64,000 nucleotides of DNA from Alectoria sarmentosa (GCA_009733775.1 WOGZ01000138.1:1-64000), one strand, 5' to 3'; shown: positions 37,123-47,641, numbered from the stretch's first letter. The notes: generated by a model not told the origin, from the letters alone. Made by a program: numbers and translations.

Positions 37123-37809
37123 TCATGGTCCCTCTAAAAGTCGAGCTTCCGCAAGCGCTCTCTCCTCATCGTCTGCCAACCAGAGATCGCCGTACGATGA
37201 ATACGGATCGATGAGAGGGCTGTATTGTGCGGATCCACAGCTGAAGAGACCCATCTTGCTCATCCCTTCACACCTCAGGCTGAGAACGCACGTGCTTTCA
37301 TTTTGCCAGTTCCGACGGATGCCCGTCACGGCCTCGACAATTGGTGCTGGCTTTTTCATGGTCTCGTCCTCTTCCCACTCCTCTTCCCAGTCCACCATTT
37401 CCCAACTTTCATTCTCATACCCCCTTCCCCACCTGCACGGTTCCAAAGCCAAGTATCCTTCGAATTCCACGCGTCCTTCAGTCGACAACGAGCGCGACGG
37501 TCGCATCATGATGGTCTGATCCTCGCCGTCCGTGAACGTGAGAGTACCGCCCAGAAAAAGCATAGCGGCGTGCAAAAAGCTGGAACAACTTCACGCGCTG
37601 ACCAATGAGTTCCTGGGGATCTTGGCCTTGACCGTTCAAGGATATGATGTCCTTATCCAGAATGTGGCCACGCAGTCTCTTCTCAGTCCTTCAATGAGCC
37701 CGTCCTGGAGAGCTGGTTTGCGTACCTGGTCGTACTGGCCTTGGGTTCGAAGGATCGATTTGAGTTGGGGCACCTTGAGGTTCTTGATATAGTCAATTGC
37801 GGCGTCCAT
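37123..37809 (-). pseudogene. SAP-domain protein, frameshifted paralogue
   Basis: From ATG 37809 the frame gives MDAAIDYIKNLKVPQLKSIL and ALQDGLIEGLR, a SAP motif, and stops at 37636. The next conserved block (GHILDKDIISLNGQGQDP, then ELIGQRVKLF) lies in a shifted frame. The third block (GTLTFTDGEDQTIMM, later GMSKMGLF and DLWLADDEE, stop at 37123) is back in the first frame. All three match the intact SAP gene at 22,158-22,834 in order. No intron of normal size restores the frame, so two compensating indels are likely. They could be true mutations or assembly errors. Confidence 0.68.
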
Positions 37810-38795
37810 GGCTGTGGGTGGTGGTTGAGGTTGCGATGTGTGGTGGAGGTTGTAGTGGAGGTTGAGGTGGCAGTGGAGTCTTGTAGACGATTGAGAGATC
37901 CGTTCTCTCGGGCTAAAGATTATTTCTGATCGGATTGGGTGGGGATTTTCCAGTCTGAGGAGTGAGTGCATGGGCAACGTGTTGCTTGCTGGAAGAATGA
38001 CGTGAAGCAACTGATCTGTTCTTTCCTGGAATCTTTTTGTATCATGCCGAGGTCAAGTGAAGATATCCACGCCGGTACAATGACCTAGGAGCATCCGCTA
38101 ATTTATACCTGGTCCTGCGTCATTCGGACACAGCGCTCCGCGACGCTCTTGAGACCTTCGCCGCTTCAAACGATTTCATTTTTGCGCTAAGTGCCTGCCA
38201 AGCCTTTTCTCGTTGCCTGGGCTTTCCAACTTCTCTACGTCCAGCAAGCTGATGTTGGAAATCTCTACACGACCCGTTTAGGGACCGATCCGTCATTATC
38301 TTTATCCGGAATAGCATCAACGTTCCCAGCTGGACTCAATATCTGATTCATACGACGATTTTTTCTCCGACTCTCGCCTTGCTTGGATTCCTCGAGCTGC
38401 TACCGCAGATCAAGACGAAGTGTGCAATCAATCTCCTTGTTAGGCTACTCGTCGCCAGGGAACGGCAGAGTTCGGTTGCGTTGTTTGGAGTGAAGATATT
38501 TCGATGGATGAGGTTTATGAGGAGTTGCTTAATTCAAATGTCTTGGGGCCGAGGGACTCGGTGTTCGGTAATTCGGCGTTGCTGGGGATCAGAGAGGTGT
38601 AAGGCGCGGCGCTGGAGGTCCGAGGATGTCAATTGCTTGTTGAGAAGGCTCGCGAGCGCTTGCCAGCTGATACTGATGGGACGATGATTGTGAATGAGGA
38701 TCAACTTGGAGTTCTTCGAGATGTCCGGTGCTGAAGATGCGTGGGGATGGGGATGTTCGAGTTGGGAAGATGGTGGTGTTGGACTAACCAATAAA
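37810..38795. other. Intergenic region upstream of SAP paralogue
   Basis: No supported gene. It contains the likely promoter of the frameshifted SAP copy. A plus-strand frame at 38,379-38,687 has no recognised family. Confidence 0.5.
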
Positions 38796-39015
38796 CGCCG
38801 AGTCGATTGTAACAGATTTCTCACCTCGCTTTTCTATATTATCAAAGCACACTGAATTATTCAATTAAAAATTTAAAGAGTGCAACCTGTAGCGTATACT
38901 CTATAACATATTAAAAAAAATTAGAATAATATAAAATGATTGATTATTGACCAAGCTGTTCGAAAAACACCGAGAGAATTAAATGTGAACCTAGAAATTT
39001 GTTACATCTCGGCGG
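38796..39015. mobile_element. MITE-like element, copy 2
   Basis: The left end is CGCCGAGTCGATTGTAACAG. The reverse complement of the right end begins CCGCCGAGATGTAACAAATT, an imperfect inverted pair with a small indel. The left 80 bases align with copy 1 at 21,075, and the interior is AT-rich. It lies 986 bases upstream of the SAP paralogue start. Confidence 0.6.
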
Positions 39016-40209
39016 TAATCGGATAGCGAGTATGTTGCGAAATTGTTTGACAGCTTCCATTAGAAGATTAGAAAGCCTTCCAAACAATCATCACATGCCA
39101 TGATTATTGTTCGCCAACCCCACGAACCCCTTTTGTCAATCAAAAGAAAACCCCCCACATAGCCCGCAGGGATGTGCAGCAGGGTTCAGCTTTCTTGCTG
39201 GCTCTGCGCTAGATCGTAAAGGGGCTGTAAGGGGGCTGTAAGGCCAGTGGATGACAAAGCGAATGCGGACCCCCGCGCCTTAGTATCATGCTACGGTTAC
39301 GGCCCTCCCACTAACAGGGTTTCGATGCTTACGGATCTCGAAACCTCGAATGGAATTAGCGTCATTTTTAGTACTATCCCTACCTAGATTCTGGGTGGTG
39401 CACCACCAAAATGTCAGGTGCGGCAACTCGAAGATCATGGATCTCGAAACCTTGAATGGGATAGCCCTATAATCAAAGGAGTTTTTCCTAGGGCATAGAC
39501 TGAACTTAAGGACCTCTTTTCGGCATGATAGGGCCCTGAGCCATAAGTGAGGGGTATGCCAGGTACATATCCGAAGCAGCTCTAGGCGCCTTTTCCAGGC
39601 AATCCTTCGGGCGGGGCGCTATCCCAATCTGAGGCCTTTTCTTGGGGGGGGGGGGGGGGGGAAGGGACCTTTGGGTGTCGACATCCGTAGAACAGTACGG
39701 AAAAGTATGATCAACAATGTGGTGCCTCGTTGCGTACGGAGGTGGAGGTTGACATCAGAAGTCCTGCACCGGCCAAGATTCTTGTGCTCAGACCTCGGAT
39801 AGTCCCCCACCTGAAGGGTTAGTTGGACAATGCGCTTAGAGCTGCTTCGGAACTGGGCCTGACCCGAGCGCAATACATATAGGGCCCTTCGCTATGGCTA
39901 CCTTCCGAAAGCAGGGTCAGGGCTATCACCAGCGCGGGTGCAGGACTTTTGGGGTCAACCTCCGTCAGAGTGAGAAAGATGTGGCGGGTCGCATGTCGCA
40001 TGTCGCCTGTCACGTGTTGTGCCAGCCATCTGTTTATGAACATGATATCCGTCCTCTCCCCTAATGCCCTTTCATCCTTCCATCATTCGTTATCTGAATT
40101 CTTAAGGACTCCGCTCCTTAGTATTCTGCTACGTTTATCATGTCCAATACTGCCACTTTGATGTCTGACTCTAGGCTAGGCTGCAGCAACAATCCGCAGT
40201 CCCGCACGC
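39016..40209. repeat. Degraded dispersed repeats with inverted arms and a poly-G run
   Basis: Contains a direct repeat around GGATCTCGAAACCT (about 39,335 and 39,440). There is an inverted pair CCGAAGCAGCTCTA (about 39,571 and 39,849 reversed). A second 27-bp inverted pair lies at 39,744-39,770 and 39,937-39,963 (24 of 27 identical). A run of 18 G occupies 39,644-39,661. A related segment recurs near 45,950-46,015. No coding sequence is seen. Confidence 0.6.
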
Positions 40210-41082
40210 TTGCGAAGTATCCCCACAAGCCAAAGCCACCTCCCCAAACCACCTTTTCGTTTCCATCATCTTCCCCTCGAGATACGGAACGAGATCTATC
40301 ATCTGTGTCTCCTCATTCACAAGAGAGTGGCTATTGAAGCGGAAGACTTCACCGACTGGGACGGGGAAGTACTTGAAGAAGACGAAGAATATTGTGATGA
40401 AGATCTGGTTAGGCTTGTACAGAGTCGCTGCCCCAGATGGAAGCCCCACAATTCAACTCTGGAACCCAACCTGCTCTTCGTTGATAAAGCAACATGTCGA
40501 GAGGCTGCGGCTGTTCTTTACAGTTCCAATGAATTTCGATTTGGCAATCGGTATCCGTGGCGTAACCTCGAGGTTTTCCTGTCGCGTCTGCCGAAAAGTA
40601 GCCGCGATTCCCTTCGCAGGCTCAACCTTGACTTTCCAGACATCTCGAGATATTCGCAAGGATCGTTGGTCAAAGCCTGGGATCTCCCTGATCATGTAAT
40701 GCGCGTCATGATAAGCATCGAACAGCTTCCCAAGCTCAAGACCCTCACTCTTCGCGTTTACGATGACATCCTCTCGAGCGATCTGGATATCATTCAGTGG
40801 ATCAGCAAGTACCAAGGAAAGAGCAAAGTTTTGCTCAAAATCAAAAAAGCTATGATCTGGGACGGGAAGGGTGATGAAAAGGATCGTCAGGTCAGAATCA
40901 GTGCGGCTGCAGTCGAATCGTTCAATGATTATAATTGGGAGGTGGTGGGCGACTTTGAGAACATCGACCGGCAGCACCGTTTTGGGAACGAAGGGCGTTG
41001 GCTCAGATGGCTACAGAGAAATTGGCGTAATGAGGAGCTACCTAGACTGAGGGCGGAAGCAGAATGGGACGAGGAATGGTAG
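40210..41082 (+). CDS. 2EXR / F-box-like fungal protein (5' end uncertain)
   Basis: An open frame of about 290 codons ending in TAG at 41080. Near its N-terminus it has FRFHHLPLEIRNEIYHLCL, the motif of the fungal 2EXR domain (an F-box-like module of large expanded families with unknown function). Farther on, LEPNLLFVDKATCREAAAVLYSSNEF fits the same family. The first codon listed (40210) is TTG. There is no in-frame ATG before the conserved motif, because a TAG lies at 40177 in this frame. The ATG at 40140 opens a different frame that ends at 40337. Either an upstream exon was missed, or a frameshift or lost start has damaged the gene. The acidic stretch EVLEEDEEYCDED is a normal insert for such proteins. 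Confidence 0.6.
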   Translation: MRSIPTSQSHLPKPPFRFHHLPLEIRNEIYHLCLLIHKRVAIEAEDFTDWDGEVLEEDEEYCDEDLVRLVQSRCPRWKPHNSTLEPNLLFVDKATCREAAAVLYSSNEFRFGNRYPWRNLEVFLSRLPKSSRDSLRRLNLDFPDISRYSQGSLVKAWDLPDHVMRVMISIEQLPKLKTLTLRVYDDILSSDLDIIQWISKYQGKSKVLLKIKKAMIWDGKGDEKDRQVRISAAAVESFNDYNWEVVGDFENIDRQHRFGNEGRWLRWLQRNWRNEELPRLRAEAEWDEEW

Positions 41083-42160
41083 GGAGTCAGTTACCTAACG
41101 CCTGCTTCCGAGATTCAGGGCTGTAGGGAAAGCCAGATGGTGGCGAAAGAATGTCTTGTACGAAGTACAACTCGACAGCTTACATAATCCTTATCTTTTT
41201 TCCTGACACCCTCAAAAGAACATGGTGTGGCAGTTTGTGTAGGTAGAAGAGAATGATGAATTCTATAAAGGCAGGAGGATTCTTGTAGCAAGTATCTCCG
41301 CCAAGTAACACTATTCTATATGGGGTATATAGCCGAGAAAGTCCCGCAGTATGTAGCACCTTCCTCCTCCCTCGGCTCACCTTTATCAGGGTGATTGATC
41401 ATCAGGGCGGTAAGAAGCACCTCACTCGATCAAAGGCACATCAGCACTTCGGGAACGGAACGTTATCCCAAAGCCCGACCGACCGACAGAGCAATCGAAC
41501 TTCGATTTGATTTTTCAGACTTGCACTTTTCTAGCGGGCCATGCGAAACGGCGGCCTTTTGACGGTGTCCTGGGGAAACGTGGCGAGAAAAAACGGCCGG
41601 TTTTTCAAGTGGGTTTCTCTCTCATCTTCGTGCCCTTTACAGATTTTGGATCCCGAAAGCGGATGATGGACTACATACATGTTTTCACGAGAGCGAATAT
41701 ATGCGAGATCCCCCTGCGCCGTTACCTACCTCCACTCGGCATACTATACTTTCAGTCACGCTGGACGACAAGGAGCGGGACTGCGTGGGTTGGTGGACTA
41801 GGGACGCTGAGGTGGGGAGAGGAGGAGGATTGACTTGGAGGGGAATGAATTGGAATGGCTTTTTGAAAGGATGAATGGTTCACCAAAGGTGTTGAGGGGT
41901 CGTTTTTTGCAACTCGTAGGTGGGATCAATGGTACGTTTTGAGGCTTGTGTACATGTGAAGAATCTGGAGACGTACTTACTTCAGAGATGCTGAATCATG
42001 CAATGTTCCATCAACACGACTGATGGTAGTCGCCTTTTTCAAACGGGCCGCTCCGCAAAAGGACTCTACGTGATGCACGTATCGAATTCCCGCCGGGGCG
42101 AATGACATTCCGTCTTTCCAGTTGACTACATCTGCTACTAATCGTCGATAAGGACGCCGT
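41083..42160. other. Intergenic region
   Basis: No gene is recognised. Short frames such as 41,507-41,833 lack any family resemblance. The right end borders the 3' side of the carbonic anhydrase gene. Confidence 0.5.
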
Positions 42161-42993
42161 TTAGTCTTCCAACGCGCTCACCAGCCCAGTCTTGATGTCG
42201 TAGATGAAACCGTGAGAGCGCTCCGCCAGTTCCTTCCGCATCAGCGGAGAGCCCTTGATGACGGCGAGATCGTCCCGGACGCTCTGTTCAAGACTGGATC
42301 CCTCGTTAACCATGTCCAAGGCAGAGAGCCGCTACGGGAGAAGTGCGTACTCTTTGATTGCCCCAAAGCTCATGCTTCGGATCTCCTCGTCGTCCGGCCG
42401 GCGCTTGCGAAGTGTCGCGCGCACTTGGTCGTCTGTGAAGGCTAGGGCGCCGCAGTCTGAGAGGTCAGTGGTTTGACTCTTCATTGTTCGCCATAAGAGG
42501 TGTTGTCTCTGTACTCGCCTGTGTGATGGATCACCATGATCTCGGTGAATCCGATCAAGTGGTCGAGAGCAAGTATGTCGTTGAGCGCTGGAGCGGCGTG
42601 ACCGCACATGTTCCGAATAACTATGGCCTCTGGTTGACGATTAGTGCGTGGCGGTTCCGACGCTTTTTTGCCATGTCAAGTGCAATTCTACTCACCAAAT
42701 GCTCGCAGCCCTAGGAATTGCTCTGGGATACAGCGAGGGTCGGCGCAGGTGACTATGGAAATATTAGCGGTCAGTCGGAGAGTGGAGCCGGCTGGGTAAA
42801 CGCACGAATGACGATGTGTGGTGGTGTCAACCCGACGGATGACTGCTCGAAGATGAAGGGTAGAGGTGAGGCTTTGGCGGCGCGGTTTCTTTGTGAGGTT
42901 ATTAGCTGGTGTCCAGGGGGGAGAGAGGCGAATGCGGGGGCGGGAGTACTTGTTGCGTTGGAGCAATTCCTTGACCGTGGGGTCGGTGGCCAT
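42161..42993 (-). CDS. Beta-type carbonic anhydrase
   Basis: Six exons on the minus strand: 42993-42950, 42888-42806, 42752-42696, 42629-42519, 42456-42351 and 42293-42161 (177 residues, all phases consistent). The zinc and active-site residues are visible: C45-A-D47-P-R49 (CxDxR) and H97-T-D-C100 (HxxC). The enzyme interconverts carbon dioxide and bicarbonate, probably in the cytosol. Intron 4 (42518-42457) uses a GC-AG splice pair (donor GCGAGT). Intron 5 removes an in-frame TAG and joins FGAIKD to LEQSVRDDL, which is what the family shows. The length matches short fungal beta-CA forms of about 170-180 residues. Conserved blocks flanking the metal site are CGHAAPALNDILALDHL and IMVIHHTDCGAL. 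No signal or transit peptide is apparent. Confidence 0.88.
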
Positions 42994-44001
42994 GCTGTTT
43001 GTTTAAAAATATAGCGAGGTTCCCAATTGGAAAGAAGTCTTGTTGTTAGAGGAACTCAGACGGCGGTAGTCACGGTAGTCGAGAATGAAGATTTGACATT
43101 GCCGACCAGCGAAGACGGAGGCTTTTGTAATCTCCATGACGGAGCAGGCTAACGCTGATGCCAGCATGACAAAAGCAAGCATTCGGCTTCACGCTCTATG
43201 ATGCTCGATGACGCATGGTGCGGTCTGGGTTGCATCCACTTGAGCAGCCGCAGATTGGTGACTCAGGCCTTGCAGCGCTACCAGACGCCATTCTTTGAGG
43301 ACCGCCCTCCGGATTGGAGACTCTGCTTTGCTTTGTCATCCGAGGGCGTAAGCGGAGAATGCTGGGATCGTGGAATGGTTGGAGCAAAGCATTATACAGA
43401 TTTGGACATGTTCGATGACCACTCTCGTTAGCCTCCGTCAGTCTCCGCGTCGCGCTAGTCCCAGACTGGACTGGATGCCGGTACCCGCGAAGCCGTTCCC
43501 GCCGAAGAAAAGCCGTCCACGCTAATCCAATCCGAGGGAGGTTTTGAATCAGACGATTGTTGAGTCCCGCAAGATTTTTCCCGCCGAAGAAAAGCCGTCC
43601 GCGCTATATCAATTCTCGTGCAGATTCTTGTTGCGAGGAAGTTACCTGGTCGTCGATCACTATAGTATAGCGGATTTAGCGTCCGGTCCCAATCTCGCGC
43701 TTTCTCTTCTTTCTACATTTCATCCTTCAATTACTTTATACCATCACACTAACACCACCTCCGCTTGAAGCTGACGTGTGTTTTTTGAAACAAACAGCAA
43801 AAGGGTATTGTCATCCTACTTGCTATGTGGCAGAAGTGGACATGGCCGTGTATACTGCAAGAGTCGCCGTCCGGTCCTGATGTGCCAAAGGAGTGGCAGT
43901 CCTTCGCCGCGTTTGCTCTTATGACTTCTTGAAGCCAGTGGACTCTGAAATTCACAGTTGCCCGAAATCGGTCTCACAACCTTGATTAAGGGAGTAGACT
44001 G
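42994..44001. other. Intergenic region with an 82-bp-spaced direct repeat
   Basis: No gene is supported. The segment CCCGCCGAAGAAAAGCCGTC occurs at about 43,498 and again at about 43,580, with matching following bases. Confidence 0.55.
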
Positions 44002-45647
44002 ATGGAACAACCACGCAGTTCCGACTCTTACGAATTCATTGATTCTTCTTCGGATGCCGGCGTCCCCACAAGCCAAGACGCTCAGCGACTCATACGGAGA
44101 CAAGCAATGAGTAGAGCTGCGGCTGCTCGGAAGTTAAAATGATTTTGGGGCCAGCACAATCGCTGGCAGTATCCCGACTCACGCACGGATCTTGAGAAGC
44201 AAGCGGAAGCAACAACAGAAGCCGTTGCATCAGACCGAGCCAGAGTGAATCCAAGCTCGCGGTAGCAAAGCTTGGTACCAATGACGAAGGCCAAATCTTC
44301 GGTCCCGGCTAGCGTCCCCAGCTCAGGATACGAATCGATGAGGATAAATTACGGCTTCGACTTCCTGGACATATCAGCCTCGACTACGTTTCACATTGGT
44401 AGAACCACTGCTGACCTCATTTCTAGAGAACCACTTCGTTTGGCGCATGTCTTACGGTGCCGGCAATGGTCATACTTTTCATTCTTGCCGAGCCGATATG
44501 GGCACAGCAACTGTTTGGATGACGCTGCTCATTCTGTTGCTGCGCGGGTACGACAATGGATGGGCTCCCTTTCCGAGCCACCAGATGATGGCGTGCTATT
44601 GCTTTATTCAAAGAGTCTGATTAGCCTTCAAAGCGCACTCAATGACCCCATCCTTTGCCTACAGCCTGAAATATTGTGTGCGATCGCCATTCTAGCCATC
44701 TATGAAGTAGGTCGGATTCCCAACTCATGAATTTTGCGATCACTGACTGGCAAAGCTCTAAGATAGCGCAGGTAATCACGCCTGGGTACAACACGTACCG
44801 GGTACAAGCTCGCTGATGAAGCTCCGAGGACCATAGTTTTAACAAACAGACTTTGAGAAAGCCTTCTTTCTGGCTTAAGCGGGCCCCATCGTGAGGAAAC
44901 CATGAGCAGACTCAAAGCTGAATCCGGGTGGCTTTCAACACACGACCTAGTAAACGGAGGCTATGTTGAACGATGATAGGTGCTTTCTCGAACATGACGT
45001 TTGGCAGAACGACTTCGGGTCTGTCGTATTCGAACCCGGCGCGGCGCTCTCGGATTCAAGTGGGGTATTTGTCTCGCTATGGACAATCATCTGCCCCATC
45101 CCAAGCCTGTTCAAAGACGCCCAGAATGCTGTTTGTAACTTCACTAATACGCGCACCATCGGAAGTCTCTACGCTCGTGCTCGAGAAATTTGGACCTTGG
45201 TCTTGCAATGGCGCGAAATTTTTTGAGGAGCTTTGTCTATCTCTTAACGACAAGCGATACAAGACCCTTGGGATCTACATGGCCAGTCTGATCGTCGTCA
45301 ATCGCCTGAGCGTATCTCTTGACACTCGCGCTGGGTCAGACTTGGAAGATGAAAGACAATATTCTGCCAGCCGAATTGTTGAACTTGATCGGAGAGCTAG
45401 AGCTGTGAATCCTCGAGCGAGCTTTTTCATGAAATTCAAACTTATCATGGCACAAGCTACTCTGGGCACCAAAGGCGAATGGCAACAGGTCATAAGACTT
45501 TCGAGCGAGTACGCACGCGTCAATTCGCTCATCAGTAGTCAGGTCTTGGAACACTGGGTCAACCTTAAAGGCCGCAAAACCACGAGCTTGAGCGCTGCGA
45601 CCATTCAGAGAATACAATCGCATTCGAGCACTCGCGAATCGCATTGA
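44002..45647 (+). pseudogene. Dead fungal transcription-factor gene (Zn-cluster/DUF3468-type C-terminal region)
   Basis: The frame opens at ATG 44002 (FEFID-like start: SYEFIDSSSDAG) and is broken by TGA at 44140 and TAG at 44263. It continues with YGFDFLDISASTTFHIGRTTA, SYFSFLPSRYGHSNCLDDA, VAARVRQW and CLQPEILCAIAILAIYE. After a probable intron at about 44,708, WVQHVPGTSSLMKLRGP is followed by further TAG, TAA and TAA stops. The C-terminus (44,973-45,647) reads NPRASFFMKFKLIMAQATL and EHWVNLKGRKTTS in another frame. This order is typical of fungal-specific transcription factor regions. Several of the stops fit C-to-T changes (CAA to TAA, CAG to TAG, CGA to TGA). No zinc-cluster cysteine motif is visible at the N-terminus. 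Confidence 0.78.
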
Positions 45648-46144
45648 AGTCTAGCATGGCTTATCGAGGAACTCTGTAAAAAAGTAGGCCCAGGTTGACA
45701 TGATCTGCCATAACGAATACGAAGTCTGTACCTAATGTCCTGGACGCCAAGACTCCCGCACCAATATCTTGAAAATAGCCCCGCCAGAAAGGTTGCCTGG
45801 GAAATACACTTGAAAGCAGTTCAGACTTGCGCCTGACCTGAACTCACTTTGAAGCTCCTCTCACTACCGGTTCTTAGAGAAGTCTCGAAAGTTCAACACG
45901 TGCGCTCTCAGGGACTGGTTCTGGGGTCCCTCGCTGCAAGGTCGACTTTCGAAGATAGGGCTGAGGCTCTACCAGTGCTGTCCAGGACTTTCGGAGCTGA
46001 CCTCCGTAATACTCTTTACAATACGAATATTGCACCTATGAAGGTATTGAACATGCTGGTAGTCAACGTCTATCGCAGTGGGTGACTAAAGAAGAAATTC
46101 CGAAACCAAATTGAATCACTGAAATGCTAGTCGAGGGCCAAATT
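45648..46144. repeat. Region with dispersed-repeat fragment
   Basis: Sequence near 45,950-46,015 (CCAGGACTTTCGGAGCTGAC, then CTCCGTAATACT) resembles 39,908-39,970 (GCAGGACTTTTGGGGTCAAC, then CTCCGTCAGAGT). No gene is present. Confidence 0.45.
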
Positions 46145-47031
46145 TCATGCTGCGCCGACCTTCTCCATTGGCCACGCCATCCAAGCCAATGTAATCACGG
46201 CCTTGATGGCCCCAGCAAACCACAGTGGGTCTTGTATCCTCCCCGTTGCCTGAGATAAAAAACTTGAGACTATAGAACCCGCCAGGATACCCACTAACGC
46301 AACTAGCCTCCTGTTCCTCTTTAAATTTGCTCGTGGCGGGCTCGCTATCTTCGGGTCTGTACATAGGTCATGCAGTATGACAGTCAACATGAAGGTCGGT
46401 ATTTCCGCCAGCCTCAGGGTCCGAGAAGCGACGATCTGCCCAGCGGATTGAAAGCTCAGTAGAGCTATCGGAACCTCTGAGCGCCAATCGATGTTGTCTG
46501 GGATTTTTGCAAGAACTCCATTGACCACACCCGTTTCGAATATGGCTGCCGTAAGAATGATCATGCTAGATTGGACGAGGAAGGAGAGAACGAGGGTGCC
46601 GCGTCGGAGTGGCCTAAGGATGCGCGAAGCACGCGAGAAGACAAAGCAGCCCAGGCCGAAACAGAAAATGGAGGTGATCGATTTGGCCCATCCGTACGGA
46701 TGCGTGGTGTTGTGCGGCCTGGCGCCACCGAGGCCCAGAAATAGAGTATTGCCTACTTTGTGGTTAGTACTTCGGGGAAAAGCCATTGGAGCAACAGATG
46801 AGGTGGGAGGGCGCCGAACAGACCAGTTTGCATTGAGACGAAGGTCCCGTAAGCATGGTATATGGTGCTGTCAACCATGCCGGAGATGAAACAACAAGAC
46901 AGAAGAAGAACGTCTGCATGATTTGTGGTTACATCGGCAGTCAAATACCCTTTCAACATTTGTTTCAGCTCTGTCTGACTTCGAGGCCACCAGGGCTCTC
47001 TTTTTCTAGCTGGGTGGGACCCTCCCTCCAT
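46145..47031 (-). CDS. DUF1275 (YoaK-type) membrane protein
   Basis: Two exons on the minus strand, 47031-46824 and 46755-46145 (272 residues, phase consistent). The N-terminal cytosolic part is followed by YLTADVTTNHADVLLLSCCF and SGMVDSTIYHAYGTFVSMQTVGNTLFLGLG, the signature region of DUF1275. About five or six hydrophobic segments follow, for example ITSIFCFGLGCFVFSRASR, LVLSFLVQSSMIILTAAIF and a C-terminal one ending in WMAWPMEKVGAA. The fungal and bacterial family consists of integral membrane proteins of unknown function, sometimes suggested to be transporters. The length is typical and the gene looks intact. Nothing nearby indicates a role. Confidence 0.85.
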
Positions 47032-47194
47032 TTAATGCGTCGTCCTTGGTGAAGGGAGTTGGTGTGGGGAGAACACGCGGCCACGAATGAGCTGCCCAGG
47101 ACCGGATTCGATCAACAACCGCGAAAAAGCAAGTAATGTGATGACAACACTGTGAGCGGTATGTACGCTGTTGGAACGTATTCTGGTCGAAAAA

Positions 47195-47469
47195 GTTGCA
47201 GCATCGGCTGAAGATGTAAGCTTTTTGGGCATGGCTTTCTTGGCAGGCTGATATACCTGCAGGTTTAGCACGTATTGATTCATGCAGATACGCGGCTTGC
47301 TGCGGCATTGCATTGCACGTATATTATATAAGTTGCAGCATCGGCTGAAATTCTGAGCTTTTTGCACATGGCTTTCTTGGCAGGCTGATATACCTGCAGG
47401 TTTAGCGCGTGATTGATTCATGCAGATACGCGGCTTGCTGCGGCATTGCATTGCACGTGTATTATATAA
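47195..47469. repeat. 137-bp tandem duplication
   Basis: Two adjacent copies of about 137-138 bases (47195-47331 and 47332-47469), each starting GTTGCAGCATCGGCTGAA and ending near TATTATATAA. Each includes GGCTGATATACCTGCAGG and GCTGCGGCATTGCATTGCAC. They differ at only a few sites. Confidence 0.9.
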
Positions 47470-47608
47470 GTTTTACTAATACTATGATGGACTACATGTC
47501 TCAACTTTACTTGCTGACCGAGCACTGACTATACAGCTATGGGTGATTCTGTCACGGCATGAATGTTTCTATCAGGTTATAAAATCGTTGTTGCAATGCG
47601 AGACGAGT

Positions 47609-47641
47609 TCTGAAATCTGAAATCTGAAATCTGAAATCTGT
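47609..47641. repeat. (GAAATCT)n short tandem repeat
   Basis: Four consecutive copies of the 7-mer GAAATCT. Confidence 0.85.

Noticed and set aside
37530..37700. Intron model to explain the frame change in the right SAP copy
   Set aside because: A 77-base GT-AG candidate would remove the conserved second half of the SAP motif, so frameshift mutation fits better.
42332..42350. In-frame TAG in the beta-carbonic anhydrase, suggesting a pseudogene
   Set aside because: A GT-AG intron (42350-42294) removes it and rebuilds the conserved FGAIKDLEQSVRDDL segment.
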